The translations under genes were made by a program, and so were the position numbers. The notes under the pieces were generated by a model, which worked only from the letters and a program-made list of their open reading frames with translations, was not told where the DNA came from and made no database searches. This document shows, piece after piece, positions 48,473-56,947 of a stretch of 64,000 bases of DNA; the stretch's first letter is position 1, and every line of letters starts with the position of its first letter. The stretch is from Lentibacter algarum (GTDB lineage Bacteria; Pseudomonadota; Alphaproteobacteria; Rhodobacterales; Rhodobacteraceae): positions 353,068 through 417,067 of the forward strand of contig NZ_JAHKQI010000002.1 in the NCBI RefSeq assembly GCF_018860975.1, given 5' to 3'.

Positions 48473-49338
48473 TGGGCATTCATGCCGAGAACGTCACGGT
48501 TACTTACCGCAACGGGCACACGGCCCTGCGCGATGCAAGCTTTGACATTCCGCGTGGCACGGTGACGGCGCTTGTGGGCGTTAACGGCGCGGGAAAATCG
48601 ACACTGTTCAAGGCGATCATGGGCTTTGTGCCTGTGGCTTCGGGCGCGATTACCCTTCTTGGTATGCCGATCAAGGAAGCGCTGAAATCAAACCTTGTGG
48701 CCTACGTTCCGCAGGCCGAGGAGGTTGACTGGGCCTTTCCGGTGCTGGTCGAAGACGTTGTAATGATGGGCCGCTACGGGCACATGGGCTTTATGCGCCG
48801 TGCTTCAAAGGCTGACCACGACGCCGTTGATCACGCGCTTGAGCGCGTCAGCATGAGCGAGTTCCGCAAGCGTCAGATTGGCGAGCTTTCGGGCGGGCAG
48901 CGCAAGCGTGTTTTCTTGGCGCGGGCTTTGGCGCAAGAGGGGCAGGTTATCTTGCTGGACGAGCCGTTTACCGGCGTTGATGTGAACACCGAGAACCAGA
49001 TTATCGCCCTCTTGGCTGAGCTACGCGCCGAGGGGCGGGTGATGCTTGTGGCTACCCATAATCTCGGCTCGGTGCCTGAATACTGCGATAGAACAGTGCT
49101 GGTGAAGGGCACTGTGCTGGCCTTCGGGCCGACCGATGAAGTCTTCATCAGAGAGAACCTTGAACAGGCCTTCGGCGGGGTGCTCAGGCACTTCACGCTT
49201 GGCGGCGATGCGCTCCATGATGACGGCGACGAACGCGCTGTGACAATCTTCACAGACGACGAGCGCCCCTTTGTGCAATACGGCGAACAAACCCAGCGGC
49301 AAGACAAAAAAACCGAGCAGCAGGAGCCGGACAAGTGA
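48469..49338 (+). CDS. sitB: Manganese/iron ABC transporter ATP-binding protein SitB
   Basis: 289 residues. Walker A is GVNGAGKST (about 37-45), the signature is LSGGQRKRVFLARAL, Walker B is VILLDEPF and the H-loop is ATHNLG. The C-terminus has a charged tail rich in Gln, Lys and Asp (QTQRQDKKTEQQEPDK), longer than usual. It energises uptake through SitC and SitD. It overlaps sitA and sitC by 4 bp each. A second ATG at 48472 could serve as start. Confidence 0.9.
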   Translation: MMGIHAENVTVTYRNGHTALRDASFDIPRGTVTALVGVNGAGKSTLFKAIMGFVPVASGAITLLGMPIKEALKSNLVAYVPQAEEVDWAFPVLVEDVVMMGRYGHMGFMRRASKADHDAVDHALERVSMSEFRKRQIGELSGGQRKRVFLARALAQEGQVILLDEPFTGVDVNTENQIIALLAELRAEGRVMLVATHNLGSVPEYCDRTVLVKGTVLAFGPTDEVFIRENLEQAFGGVLRHFTLGGDALHDDGDERAVTIFTDDERPFVQYGEQTQRQDKKTEQQEPDK

Positions 49339-50195
49339 ACACGCTGCTTGAGCCATTTGCCTATCAATACATGACCAACGCGATGTGGGTCTCGGCGCTT
49401 GTTGGTGGCGTCTGTGCGTTCCTTTCGGCTTACCTGATGCTCAAAGGCTGGTCGCTGATCGGCGATGCACTTTCACACTCTGTCGTGCCCGGGGTGGCGG
49501 GGGCTTACATGCTCGGCCTGCCCTTTGCCTTGGGCGCGTTTTTGTCGGGCGGGCTGGCAGCTTTGGCGATGCTGTTTTTGACAGAGCGCTCGGGACTGAA
49601 AGTTGATGTGATCATCGGGCTGATCTTCACATCCTTCTTCGGGCTCGGGCTGTTCATGGTCTCGCTCAGCCCCATTTCTGTGAGCCTTCAAACCATCACT
49701 ATGGGCAATATTCTGGCTATTACACCGGAAGACACGCTGCAGCTTGCGCTCATCGGCGGCGTAACGCTGGCGGTGCTTCTGGCAAAGTGGAAAGACTTGA
49801 TGGTTGTGTTCTTTGACGAGAGCCACGCCCGCTCTATCGGGCTGAACCCGACGGCGCTGAAGGCGGTGTTTTTTGTGCTGCTCTCTGCGTCGGTTGTCGC
49901 GGCGATGCAAACTGTTGGCGCCTTTCTTGTGATCGCTTTGGTCGTTACGCCGGGCGCAACCGCCTATCTGCTTTGCGACCGCTTCCCGATCCTGATCATC
50001 ACCTCGGTCGCTATCGGCACGCTGACGAGCTTTTTTGGCGCGTACTTCAGCTATTTTCTTGATGGCGCGACAGGTGGAGTGATCGTTGTCTTGCAAACAT
50101 CGCTGTTCCTGCTGGCGTTTGTGTTTGCTCCCAAACATGGGCTTCTCTCCGCCCGCCGCCGTGCAAAACTCGCAATAACGGAGGGCATGAAATGA
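49335..50195 (+). CDS. sitC: Manganese/iron ABC transporter permease SitC
   Basis: 286 residues, ABC-3 family with about eight membrane segments. Typical blocks are LMLKGWSLIGDALSHSVVPG (about 35-54) and GAFLVIALVVTPGATAYLLC. With SitD it forms the inner-membrane channel for the metal delivered by SitA. The start is a GTG within the sitB stop overlap, and it ends by overlapping sitD by 4 bp. Confidence 0.9.
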   Translation: MNTLLEPFAYQYMTNAMWVSALVGGVCAFLSAYLMLKGWSLIGDALSHSVVPGVAGAYMLGLPFALGAFLSGGLAALAMLFLTERSGLKVDVIIGLIFTSFFGLGLFMVSLSPISVSLQTITMGNILAITPEDTLQLALIGGVTLAVLLAKWKDLMVVFFDESHARSIGLNPTALKAVFFVLLSASVVAAMQTVGAFLVIALVVTPGATAYLLCDRFPILIITSVAIGTLTSFFGAYFSYFLDGATGGVIVVLQTSLFLLAFVFAPKHGLLSARRRAKLAITEGMK

Positions 50196-51022
50196 ACCTC
50201 GAAACACTGCTCATGCCCTTTCAGTTTCCCTTCATGCAGACGGCCTTCATCATCTGTGCATTGGTCGCAGTGCCCACTGCGCTGCTCTCGTGCTTTCTTG
50301 TGCTCAAGGGCTGGGCGCTTATGGGTGATGCAGTAAGCCATGCAGTGCTTCCAGGCATTGTGCTGGCGTATATTGCCGGCCTGCCACTGATCATCGGGGC
50401 TTTTGCGGCAGGTATGATCTGTTCGCTGGCGACAGGCTATCTGTCCGAAAATTCGCGGATCAAACAAGACACGGTTATGGGCGTGGTTTTTTCGGGGATG
50501 TTTGGCCTTGGAATCGTGCTCTACGTGTCGATCGAAACCAATGTGCACCTCGATCACGTCCTGTTCGGAAATATGCTCGGCGTTTCGGGTGAAGAGCTTC
50601 TGACGGCAGGCTTCATCGGCTTGCTGGTCAGCGGTGGGCTGTTGATCAAGTGGAAAGACCTGCTTTTGCATAGCTTTGATCCAGCACAAGCGCGAGCGTC
50701 TGGACTGCGGGTGAACTGGCTGCATTACGGGCTGCTGACGGCGCTTTCTGCAACCATCGTCGCCACGCTGTCGGCTGTCGGTTTGATCCTTGCCATCGGC
50801 TTGCTCATTGCTCCGGGGGCGGTTGCTTTCCTGCTTGTGCGGGAGTTCAAAAGCATGCTCTGGGTGTCGGTTCTGGTTTGCTTTGGCGCATCAATGTTGG
50901 GTGTTTACCTGAGTTTCTTCATCGATAGCGCACCTGCGCCGACGATCATTCTGATCCTGACGATCATGTTCATCGTTGCATTTGTCCGGCGGGTCACGAT
51001 CAACAAATCTGCCGTGACCTAG
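50192..51022 (+). CDS. sitD: Manganese/iron ABC transporter permease SitD
   Basis: 276 residues, paralogous to SitC: FLVLKGWALMGDAVSHAVLP (about 36-55) and GLILAIGLLIAPGAVAFLLV. Second membrane subunit, last gene of the four-gene operon, followed within a few bases by a strong hairpin. Confidence 0.9.
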   Translation: MNLETLLMPFQFPFMQTAFIICALVAVPTALLSCFLVLKGWALMGDAVSHAVLPGIVLAYIAGLPLIIGAFAAGMICSLATGYLSENSRIKQDTVMGVVFSGMFGLGIVLYVSIETNVHLDHVLFGNMLGVSGEELLTAGFIGLLVSGGLLIKWKDLLLHSFDPAQARASGLRVNWLHYGLLTALSATIVATLSAVGLILAIGLLIAPGAVAFLLVREFKSMLWVSVLVCFGASMLGVYLSFFIDSAPAPTIILILTIMFIVAFVRRVTINKSAVT

Positions 51023-51024
51023 CG

Positions 51025-51050
51025 GCGCGCCTTTCGGCGCGCAGGTTTTG
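51025..51050 (+). terminator. Rho-independent terminator of sitABCD
   Basis: Seven-bp GC stem GCGCGCC / GGCGCGC with a TTTC loop, followed by AGGTTTTG. It is a short T tract but a very stable stem directly after sitD. Confidence 0.65.
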
Positions 51051-51154
51051 TAGAAAATAGGGGACTAGTCCCCCAAACCCCCTAGGATATTTGCTCCAAG
51101 AAAATGAGCAGATGTGTTCTAGTCATCGGGTGGAAAATGTCTGATAGTCGCCGG

Positions 51155-51751
51155 ATGTCTAGTGAACTTCTCTATGGCCTTGTTGCCTTTGCCTTTGTGT
51201 CGTCCGCAACTCCGGGGCCGAACAATATGATGCTGATGGTGTCTGGCACCAACTTCGGCTTTCGCCGCACGGTTCCGCATATGTTCGGTATCGGGCTTGG
51301 CTTTGCATTTATGATCTTTCTGGTTGGCATAGGTCTTATTCAGGTGTTTGACATGTGGCCTGTGTCGCACACAATTTTGAAGGTTGTGAGTGTGATGTAT
51401 ATGCTTTGGCTGGCATGGAAAATCGCCAACGCTGCGCCTCCGGAGAAGAGCGAGATTGAAGGAACGCCGATGACGTTTTTTCAAGCGGCGGCGTTTCAGT
51501 GGGTGAACCCCAAGGCCTGGACGATGGCGCTGACGGCGATAGCGATTTACGCGCCCGACCGCTCGGCATGGGCGATCTTTCTCGTCGCGCTGGTGTTTGG
51601 CCTCGTAAATTTCCCTTCGGTCAGCATCTGGACTGTGCTCGGCCAAGAGCTGCGCCGCCTGCTGAAGAGCACCGCGAGTTTGCGGGCCTTCAACTGGACA
51701 ATGGCAGCGCTTCTGGTGCTCTCGCTCTATCCGGTGCTTTTGCCTTCTTAG
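51155..51751 (+). CDS. LysE/RhtB family amino acid exporter
   Basis: 198 residues, about five or six membrane segments. The family hallmark LVAFAFVSSATPGPNNMMLM is at about 7-26, with NFGFRRTVPHMFGIGLGFAF after it. The FQWVNPKAWTMALTAIAIYA block lies in the second half. It exports amino acids or related metabolites; the substrate is not predictable. The frame opens at 51104 and ATG 51137 is an alternative; 51155 matches family N-termini. It converges with the AraC-type gene, overlapping by 4 bp. Confidence 0.85.
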   Translation: MSSELLYGLVAFAFVSSATPGPNNMMLMVSGTNFGFRRTVPHMFGIGLGFAFMIFLVGIGLIQVFDMWPVSHTILKVVSVMYMLWLAWKIANAAPPEKSEIEGTPMTFFQAAAFQWVNPKAWTMALTAIAIYAPDRSAWAIFLVALVFGLVNFPSVSIWTVLGQELRRLLKSTASLRAFNWTMAALLVLSLYPVLLPS

Positions 51752-52578
51752 GCCAGCGGTAGGTAGATGTCGGTGATCAAGTCTTGCGGGGCGGTGTCGT
51801 GAGGTGAGTTTTCATAGACTTCAAACGACGGCACTTCCGCAGGCACGCGGCCCGATTGTGGGAGCCAGACGCCGTAGAGGTGATCATATGCCGCTTGTAG
51901 GCCTGTGTATGGCCCTATGAGGCGCAGTTTTGCGGCGGGGCCAGCCGTGAGCGTGCGGACTTCAAAGCCTTCTTGTGCGTCGCCGCTATACTCAATTCCG
52001 GCAAAGCTTGATAGCTCGGCTTCCGGGGTAGAGGTTGGATCGCTTTCATAGAGGGCGACCATCTTGCCGGTCTGCGGGAACATGCCGCGGCTACCAACCA
52101 GCGCAAAGACTTTCTCGTAGGCTTCGGAGATTCGGTTGTAGGCGCCTTTGTGCGGCAATCCGATGATCTTGCGTTCGGGCATTTCTGCGAGGGTCACGTC
52201 AAACATTTCATTTTCCTTTCGTTTGAACTTGAGTTTCGGCAGGGCGACATGTCCGGCTTGGCGATAGGCGTGCGGTGTTTGACTGAAGGCTCCCCGAAAG
52301 GCGCGCGCAAAGCTTTGCATGTTGGGGTAGCCGACGCTGGCAGCGATTGTCTTGATGCTTTGATCCGTTTGCACAAGATCGAATGAGGCTTTGCGCAGGC
52401 GTATGCGGCGCACGGCCTCGGCGCATGTTTCGCCTGTCATCGCGTGAAACACACGGTGCCAGTGAAAGCGGCTAAGGGCTGCTACATCGGCGAGGTTGTC
52501 GAGGGACAAGTCGCCGTCGGGGTTTGCGAGGATGTAATCAAGCACCCGTAGCATGCGCTTTTCGTAGTCGTTTTCCAC
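51748..52578 (-). CDS. AraC family regulator with GyrI-like C-terminal domain
   Basis: 276 residues. Two helix-turn-helix motifs at the N-terminus: LSLDNLADVAALSRFHWHRV and IKTIAASVGYPNMQSFARAF. The second half, from MFDVTLAEMPERKIIGLPHK on, is a GyrI-like/effector-binding domain (AraC_E_bind), like Rob or SbmC-fused regulators that sense small amphipathic ligands. GTG 52578 has AGGAAAG 7 nt upstream and is preferred to TTG 52650. Its target is unknown; the exporter gene next to it is a candidate. Confidence 0.83.
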   Translation of the reverse strand: MENDYEKRMLRVLDYILANPDGDLSLDNLADVAALSRFHWHRVFHAMTGETCAEAVRRIRLRKASFDLVQTDQSIKTIAASVGYPNMQSFARAFRGAFSQTPHAYRQAGHVALPKLKFKRKENEMFDVTLAEMPERKIIGLPHKGAYNRISEAYEKVFALVGSRGMFPQTGKMVALYESDPTSTPEAELSSFAGIEYSGDAQEGFEVRTLTAGPAAKLRLIGPYTGLQAAYDHLYGVWLPQSGRVPAEVPSFEVYENSPHDTAPQDLITDIYLPLA

Positions 52579-52661
52579 CGTTTGCTTTCCTGTCGTTTTG
52601 TGTTGCCCTGCCTTGGTGCCTCTCTGGTTTGGCACAAAGGTTTGTGACAAATCTTGCGGAG

Positions 52662-52690
52662 TTGCAAAAACCTAACTGTCACGCCATATA
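52662..52690 (+). promoter_or_regulatory. Sigma-70-type promoter of accA
   Basis: TTGCAA and CATATA hexamers are separated by exactly 17 bp, 36 bp before the accA ATG. They are a reasonable -35/-10 pair found by eye; no start site data. Confidence 0.4.
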
Positions 52691-52725
52691 TCGCTAAAGC
52701 CTTTTCGCGCTGTTTGGAGTGAAGC

Positions 52726-53688
52726 ATGACCAACTACCTCGATTTTGAAAAGCCACTTGCCGAGATCGAAGGCAAAGCCGAAGAGCTGCGTGCTATGGCG
52801 CGCCAAAACGAAGAGATGGATGTTGAGGCCGAAGCCGCAGCGCTTGACAAGAAGGCCGCCGAGATGCTCGTCGAGCTTTACAAGGAGCTCACGCCTTGGC
52901 GTAAATGTCAGGTTGCCCGTCACCCTGACCGCCCGCATTGCCAAGACTATATCGCCGAGTTGTTCACCGAATTCACACCGCTCGCGGGTGACCGGAACTT
53001 TGCCGATGATTACGCTGTTACTGGCGGTCTTGCGCGGTTCAACGATCAGCCAGTTGTTGTGATCGGCCACGAAAAAGGCCACGACACCAAGAGCCGCATC
53101 AAACATAACTTTGGCATGGCGCGGCCGGAAGGCTACCGCAAGGCCGTGCGCTTGATGCAGATGGCCGACAAATTCGGCCTGCCGATCATTTCGCTTGTTG
53201 ATACCGCTGGCGCATATCCTGGTAAAGGTGCGGAAGAACGTGGCCAGTCAGAGGCGATTGCGCGCTCAACCGAGGCCTGCTTGCAGGTCGGTGTGCCGCT
53301 TGTGTCGGTGATCATCGGCGAAGGCGGATCTGGCGGGGCCGTGGCCTTTGCTACGGGAGATCGCATCGCCATGCTCGAGCATTCGATCTATTCAGTGATC
53401 ACACCGGAAGGCTGTGCAAGCATCCTCTGGAAAGACGCCGAAAGAATGCGCGAAGCCGCAGAAGCGCTACGGCTCACAGCGCAGGATCTTAGCCAGCTTG
53501 GCGTGACAGACCGCGTGATCAAAGAGCCGCTTGGTGGCGCGCATCGCGACAAACCAGCGACACTTGACGCCGTGAAGGCCGCGATCGGAGAGATGCTGGC
53601 CGAACTGGAAGAGAAAGACGCCAAAGAGATTATCTCGGAACGCCGCAAGAAGTATCTTGATCTCGGCTCAAAGGGGCTGGCGGCCTAA
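52726..53688 (+). CDS. accA: Acetyl-CoA carboxylase carboxyltransferase subunit alpha
   Basis: 320 residues, the normal length. It transfers the carboxyl group from biotin to acetyl-CoA in the first step of fatty acid synthesis, together with AccD. The start [20 protein letters not shown] and the crotonase-fold blocks [20 protein letters not shown] and [20 protein letters not shown] are diagnostic. GGAG lies about 7 nt upstream. It converges with the GntR-type gene, the two stops overlapping by 4 bp. Confidence 0.97.
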   Translation: MTNYLDFEKPLAEIEGKAEELRAMARQNEEMDVEAEAAALDKKAAEMLVELYKELTPWRKCQVARHPDRPHCQDYIAELFTEFTPLAGDRNFADDYAVTGGLARFNDQPVVVIGHEKGHDTKSRIKHNFGMARPEGYRKAVRLMQMADKFGLPIISLVDTAGAYPGKGAEERGQSEAIARSTEACLQVGVPLVSVIIGEGGSGGAVAFATGDRIAMLEHSIYSVITPEGCASILWKDAERMREAAEALRLTAQDLSQLGVTDRVIKEPLGGAHRDKPATLDAVKAAIGEMLAELEEKDAKEIISERRKKYLDLGSKGLAA

Positions 53689-54338
53689 CTCGCCAGCATT
53701 CTGAGGCCCTGTGTCACATCCGAGCGTACGGCGAGGCGCAGGCTTGGCTCGTCACCGGCGCGCAGTGCTGCAACAATGGCACGGTGAAACTGCGGCAGTT
53801 CGGTGCGGTGTAACCGTCCGTAAAGCGCCCGCATGGTTGGGCCGAGCTGCAGCCATACGGTCTCGCACATTGCCAGCATCGCCGGAGCTTGCGCCCGCAA
53901 ATAGAGCGTGCGGTGAAACTCAAGGTTGAGGCGGATGTAGGCGACGGCGTCTTTGTGGGCTATGGCCTCGGCGATGGTGCCGTTGATGGCGGTGAGCCTG
54001 TCGATCAGGGCGATATGCGCACGGGGTAGGGCACGGCTGGCGAGCTCGACTTCGATCAAAGCGCGCAGGGCGGCAAGCTCTTCAATACGTTCATTGCTCA
54101 GCTCAGGGGTAGAGGCACGACCGGAGTTCGACATTGTCAGCGCCCCTTCGGCGACGAGACGTTGCAGTGCTTCGCGGGCCGGTGTCATCGAAACTTCGAA
54201 CTCGCGGCCGACACCCCGCAAAGTCAGCGCTTGGCCGGGAGGCAACTCACCATGCATGATGCGGCTGCGTAAACCACGATAAACTTTATCATGGGCTGAA
54301 GCCGCAGTGGGCTCGGCTTTTGTTAGATTTGCTTGCAT
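53685..54338 (-). CDS. GntR family (FadR/FCD subfamily) transcriptional regulator
   Basis: 217 residues. The winged helix reads [20 protein letters not shown] with [20 protein letters not shown] (about 24-70). The all-helical FCD ligand domain follows, with [13 protein letters not shown] and the metal-binding histidine [13 protein letters not shown]. It probably responds to an organic acid. There is no metabolic operon beside it to indicate the ligand. Confidence 0.87.
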   Translation of the reverse strand: MQANLTKAEPTAASAHDKVYRGLRSRIMHGELPPGQALTLRGVGREFEVSMTPAREALQRLVAEGALTMSNSGRASTPELSNERIEELAALRALIEVELASRALPRAHIALIDRLTAINGTIAEAIAHKDAVAYIRLNLEFHRTLYLRAQAPAMLAMCETVWLQLGPTMRALYGRLHRTELPQFHRAIVAALRAGDEPSLRLAVRSDVTQGLRMLAS

Positions 54339-54369
54339 GGTTTATGTGTGATCACAAACGCCTGCCGCG

Positions 54370-55065
54370 TCAATTGCCAAAACGGAACTTGTGCAAACCA
54401 GTGCCATGTTCACGCAGCCAGCGGCGCGGCGCGGCGTGCGCGCCATACAGCTGCTCAACCAAAGCCCAAAAGGCCCGTGAGTGGTTCATCTCTTGCAGGT
54501 GTGCAACCTCATGCGCGGCGACATAGTCAAGCACCTCGGGTGGAGCCATGATCAAGCGCCACGAATACATGAGCGCGCGTTCCGAACTGCATGACCCCCA
54601 GCGTGAACGCGTGTCACGCAGGCTAATGCGGCTGAAATCGCGGCCAAGTAATGCCGCATAGTGATCGGAGGCACCAGTCAAGCGCACCCGCGCGTTCTCT
54701 TTCAAAAAAGCCGCAACCCGTGCACCGAGCCGCTCGGGCGCGCCGGGGACATGCAGCACATCGTTCACAAGCAGCACTTTGCGCCCTGTTCCTGCCTCAA
54801 GGCGAATCATCTGCCCTTCATAGGGCAACTCGACACCATAAGTTGGCACAATGTCGGCCTCAAACCGGCTCACATGCCCGCGCAACCAGGCAGCTTTTTC
54901 GCGCGCAAACCCTAGGGCCTCACGCTCCGAGGCATAGCGCGGCACAGTTAAGGTCACCCGTCCGTCAAGCTGTGACACCCGCAAAGACAGCTTCTTTGCC
55001 CGTGATGAGCGCCTGAGCAGCACCTCAACAGGTGGATCACCCTCCAAAATCAGCTTGTTCATCAA
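54370..55065 (-). CDS. YgjP/DUF45-type zinc metallopeptidase (M48 family-like)
   Basis: 231 residues. The metal motif HEVAHL (from 185) followed by NHSRAFWALVEQ supplies the HExxH and downstream glutamate/histidine region. DTRSRWGSCSSERALMYSWR at about 151-170 is the DUF45 signature. It is predicted to be cytoplasmic (no signal). Its physiological substrate is unknown. ATG 55065 or 55062 may start it. It diverges from the TIGR02300 gene. Confidence 0.85.
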   Translation of the reverse strand: MMNKLILEGDPPVEVLLRRSSRAKKLSLRVSQLDGRVTLTVPRYASEREALGFAREKAAWLRGHVSRFEADIVPTYGVELPYEGQMIRLEAGTGRKVLLVNDVLHVPGAPERLGARVAAFLKENARVRLTGASDHYAALLGRDFSRISLRDTRSRWGSCSSERALMYSWRLIMAPPEVLDYVAAHEVAHLQEMNHSRAFWALVEQLYGAHAAPRRWLREHGTGLHKFRFGN

Positions 55066-55200
55066 CTGCTCCTCGCGAGGCTTGCTTGCCGCCGGCTTGT
55101 TGCGGAAGTGTCGTTATTTGCCAAAAGCCTTTGACACCCGTGCACCGTTATGGCAGTTGGCGCAGACCGCCGACAAGTCCTGAGATGAAAAGAGGTTTCC

Positions 55201-55530
55201 ATGCCTAAGGAAGAATGGGGTATCAAACGTCTGTGCCCAACCACTGGCAAGCGTTTTTACGACCTGAACAATGATCCGATCATTAGCCCATACACGGGTG
55301 AAGTTATCGAGTTCGATAAGAACAAAAAGAGCATGATCGCAGCTGACTCTGAAGATGCAGCCAGCAAGAAAGCCAAAGAGGCCGAAGCTGAGCTTGAAGC
55401 AGATGAGCTTGAAGATGATGTCGACGTTGATCTCGACGACGACGCCGTGCTCGACGACGAAGAAGAAGACGATGACACAGTCTCGCTCGATGAGCTGGCC
55501 GATGTGGCTGCCGAAAGCGACGACGACTGA
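55201..55530 (+). CDS. TIGR02300 family protein (FYDLN acid domain)
   Basis: 109 residues. The N-terminal ~40 residues EWGIKRLCPTTGKRFYDLNN plus PIISPYTGEVIEFD define the alphaproteobacterial FYDLN family, zinc-ribbon-like but with few cysteines here. The remaining two thirds are almost entirely Asp, Glu, Ala and Lys, a disordered acidic tail. Its function is unknown. It is usually found near tRNA-Ala or tRNA genes in Rhodobacteraceae, and here tRNA-Ala follows. Confidence 0.9.
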   Translation: MPKEEWGIKRLCPTTGKRFYDLNNDPIISPYTGEVIEFDKNKKSMIAADSEDAASKKAKEAEAELEADELEDDVDVDLDDDAVLDDEEEDDDTVSLDELADVAAESDDD

Positions 55531-55552
55531 AATCGTAGAGTAATTTGGCAAC

Positions 55553-55587
55553 GGGGCGGATTTGGTCTTGAACCTTCCCGCCCCTTT
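55553..55587 (+). terminator. Possible terminator after the TIGR02300 gene
   Basis: GGGGCGG pairs with CCGCCCC across a loop of 18 nt that can form a further short stem; TTT follows. The T tract is short, so the call is tentative. Confidence 0.4.
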
Positions 55588-55637
55588 GCATATCACCCGC
55601 GCAGTCAGCTGACGTCCAGCTTGCTGACTTAAGGTTT

Positions 55638-55713
55638 GGGGCATTAGCTCAGCTGGGAGAGCGCCTGCATGGCATGCAGGAGGTCAGCGGTTCGATCCCG
55701 CTATGCTCCACCA
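55638..55713 (+). tRNA. tRNA-Ala (GGC)
   Basis: 76 nt including CCA. The acceptor stem GGGGCAT/ATGCTCC, D-arm TAGCTCAGCTGGGAGAGCG, anticodon stem CCTGC/GCAGG with loop ATGGCAT (anticodon GGC) and T-arm GGTTCGATCCC are all standard. It is a common integration target, and the DNA after it is of accessory type. Confidence 0.97.
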
Positions 55714-56374
55714 AACCTCCGCATGTAAGCCACTGTATTTATTGACAAATACGGATGCACTGTGTGGCTGTCCCACCATTTCTCCCACCACGTACTTTAG
55801 GACATACCTTAAATCGGGTGTGATTCGATTTGTTTCTCTCAACCCATTTTAGGTATACGTACTAGGCAATGCGTCGCCCGCCCAAGACACCATCTTTGAT
55901 ACCCTTTCCAAGAGTGTCATGAACACAAGCACCTAGATCGCACAAGGTCAGGACAAGTGAAGTGGTGCCGGTCAATGTAATCGACACCACCATTCGCACC
56001 GTTCAAGTGCTGGCCGATCTAGTAGCCTCAGAATTATGGCGGGCGATATCAGGAGGGGGTGGGGTAAAATTCGCACGCGCGCATCCTATAGTCGTCTCCT
56101 GCGCTCGCAGGATATACCATTTTGCAGCCCCCGATTTTTATTTTTCAACCATCTCACCGTAATACGCTGGTGCATCTGGAATGCCGCTTACGGCCCAAAG
56201 CCGACCTTGCCCACCAATTCAAAATGCTGCAATGCGGTCCGCCATTGCGGCCATTCATACAGAGCGCAGAATTTTGTCGGCTCAAACGTCAGTGTGGGGA
56301 CGTTTCGGATAGTCGCTGTGCCCTCATTAATGCTCAGATCTGCCCAGCAGGGGCTGACGTCAGACAAGCCTGAA
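55714..56374. other. Gene-free stretch after tRNA-Ala, possible decayed integration region
   Basis: About 660 bp without a convincing gene. It includes TGTCCCACCATTTCTCCCAC near 55768-55787, a near-repeat of a CCCACCA unit like those found around tyrosine-integrase attachment sites. A truncated plus-strand reading MRRPPKTPSLIPFPRVS (about 55869-55919) could be the first codons of a lost integrase. The 3' portion (about 56180-56270) resembles degenerate intergenic sequence also seen near 60620-60700. None of this is certain. Confidence 0.35.
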
Positions 56375-56833
56375 CTAACGTGACAAAGGGAAGACGGCGG
56401 TCCTCTTGACGGTTCCGTAGACAAAGCTCGTGTCGATGGAGGCGATGCCGCCGATGGGGTGTATCCGGTTGCGGATAAAGTTCTCATAGGCTTCCAGGTC
56501 AGGGACCAGCACCCTTAACTGATAGTCCATCGCCCCGGTCATCACGTGACATTCGAGCACTTCATCAATTAGCCGGACCCGTTTCTCAAATTTTTGGACA
56601 TCCTCTTCATTGTGCCGCTCCAGTTTAATTCGCACAAAAACAGTGATGGCCAGACCGTAGGCGGCCGGGTCAACTTCGGCGCTATATCCCTGAATGACTC
56701 CCTTGGCCTCCAGGTTTCTTACCCTGCGCAAGCACGGGGATGGCGACAGGTTCACGGCCTCGGCAAGATCCTGGTTGGTCATCCGCCCATCACGCTGGAG
56801 GGCGCGTATAATTTGTCTGTCTTTGGTGTCCAT
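56375..56833 (-). CDS. Lrp/AsnC family regulator of the mde cassette (MdeR-like)
   Basis: 152 residues. The helix-turn-helix is in RQIIRALQRDGRMTNQDLAE with LSPSPCLRRVRNLEAKGVIQ (6-25 and 29-48), followed by the RAM ligand domain (ECHVMTGAMDYQLRVLVPDL). It diverges from the methionine gamma-lyase gene with an inverted-repeat operator between them, the same arrangement as mdeR in the Pseudomonas putida mdeRAB locus. It is expected to activate that operon in response to methionine or a related amino acid. Confidence 0.85.
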   Translation of the reverse strand: MDTKDRQIIRALQRDGRMTNQDLAEAVNLSPSPCLRRVRNLEAKGVIQGYSAEVDPAAYGLAITVFVRIKLERHNEEDVQKFEKRVRLIDEVLECHVMTGAMDYQLRVLVPDLEAYENFIRNRIHPIGGIASIDTSFVYGTVKRTAVFPLSR

Positions 56834-56843
56834 TGCGCCCCCT

Positions 56844-56892
56844 GATTGGCAGATTTTGCCAATTTATATGTAAGTTAGGACATAATTGGCAA
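56844..56892. promoter_or_regulatory. Lrp-type operator between mdeR-like and mdeA-like genes
   Basis: Three half-sites with the core TTGCCAAT/ATTGGCAA occur: ATTGGCA at about 56844-56850, TTGCCAATT at 56856-56864 and AATTGGCAA at 56884-56892. The last two form a perfect 9-bp inverted repeat. Placement in the divergent gap and the AT-rich spacer suit an Lrp-family activator. Confidence 0.6.
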
Positions 56893-56947
56893 TTAAATTC
56901 CGTTCTGGGTAGCGCATAATGGCATGATGTCGATTCAGGAGCCACTT

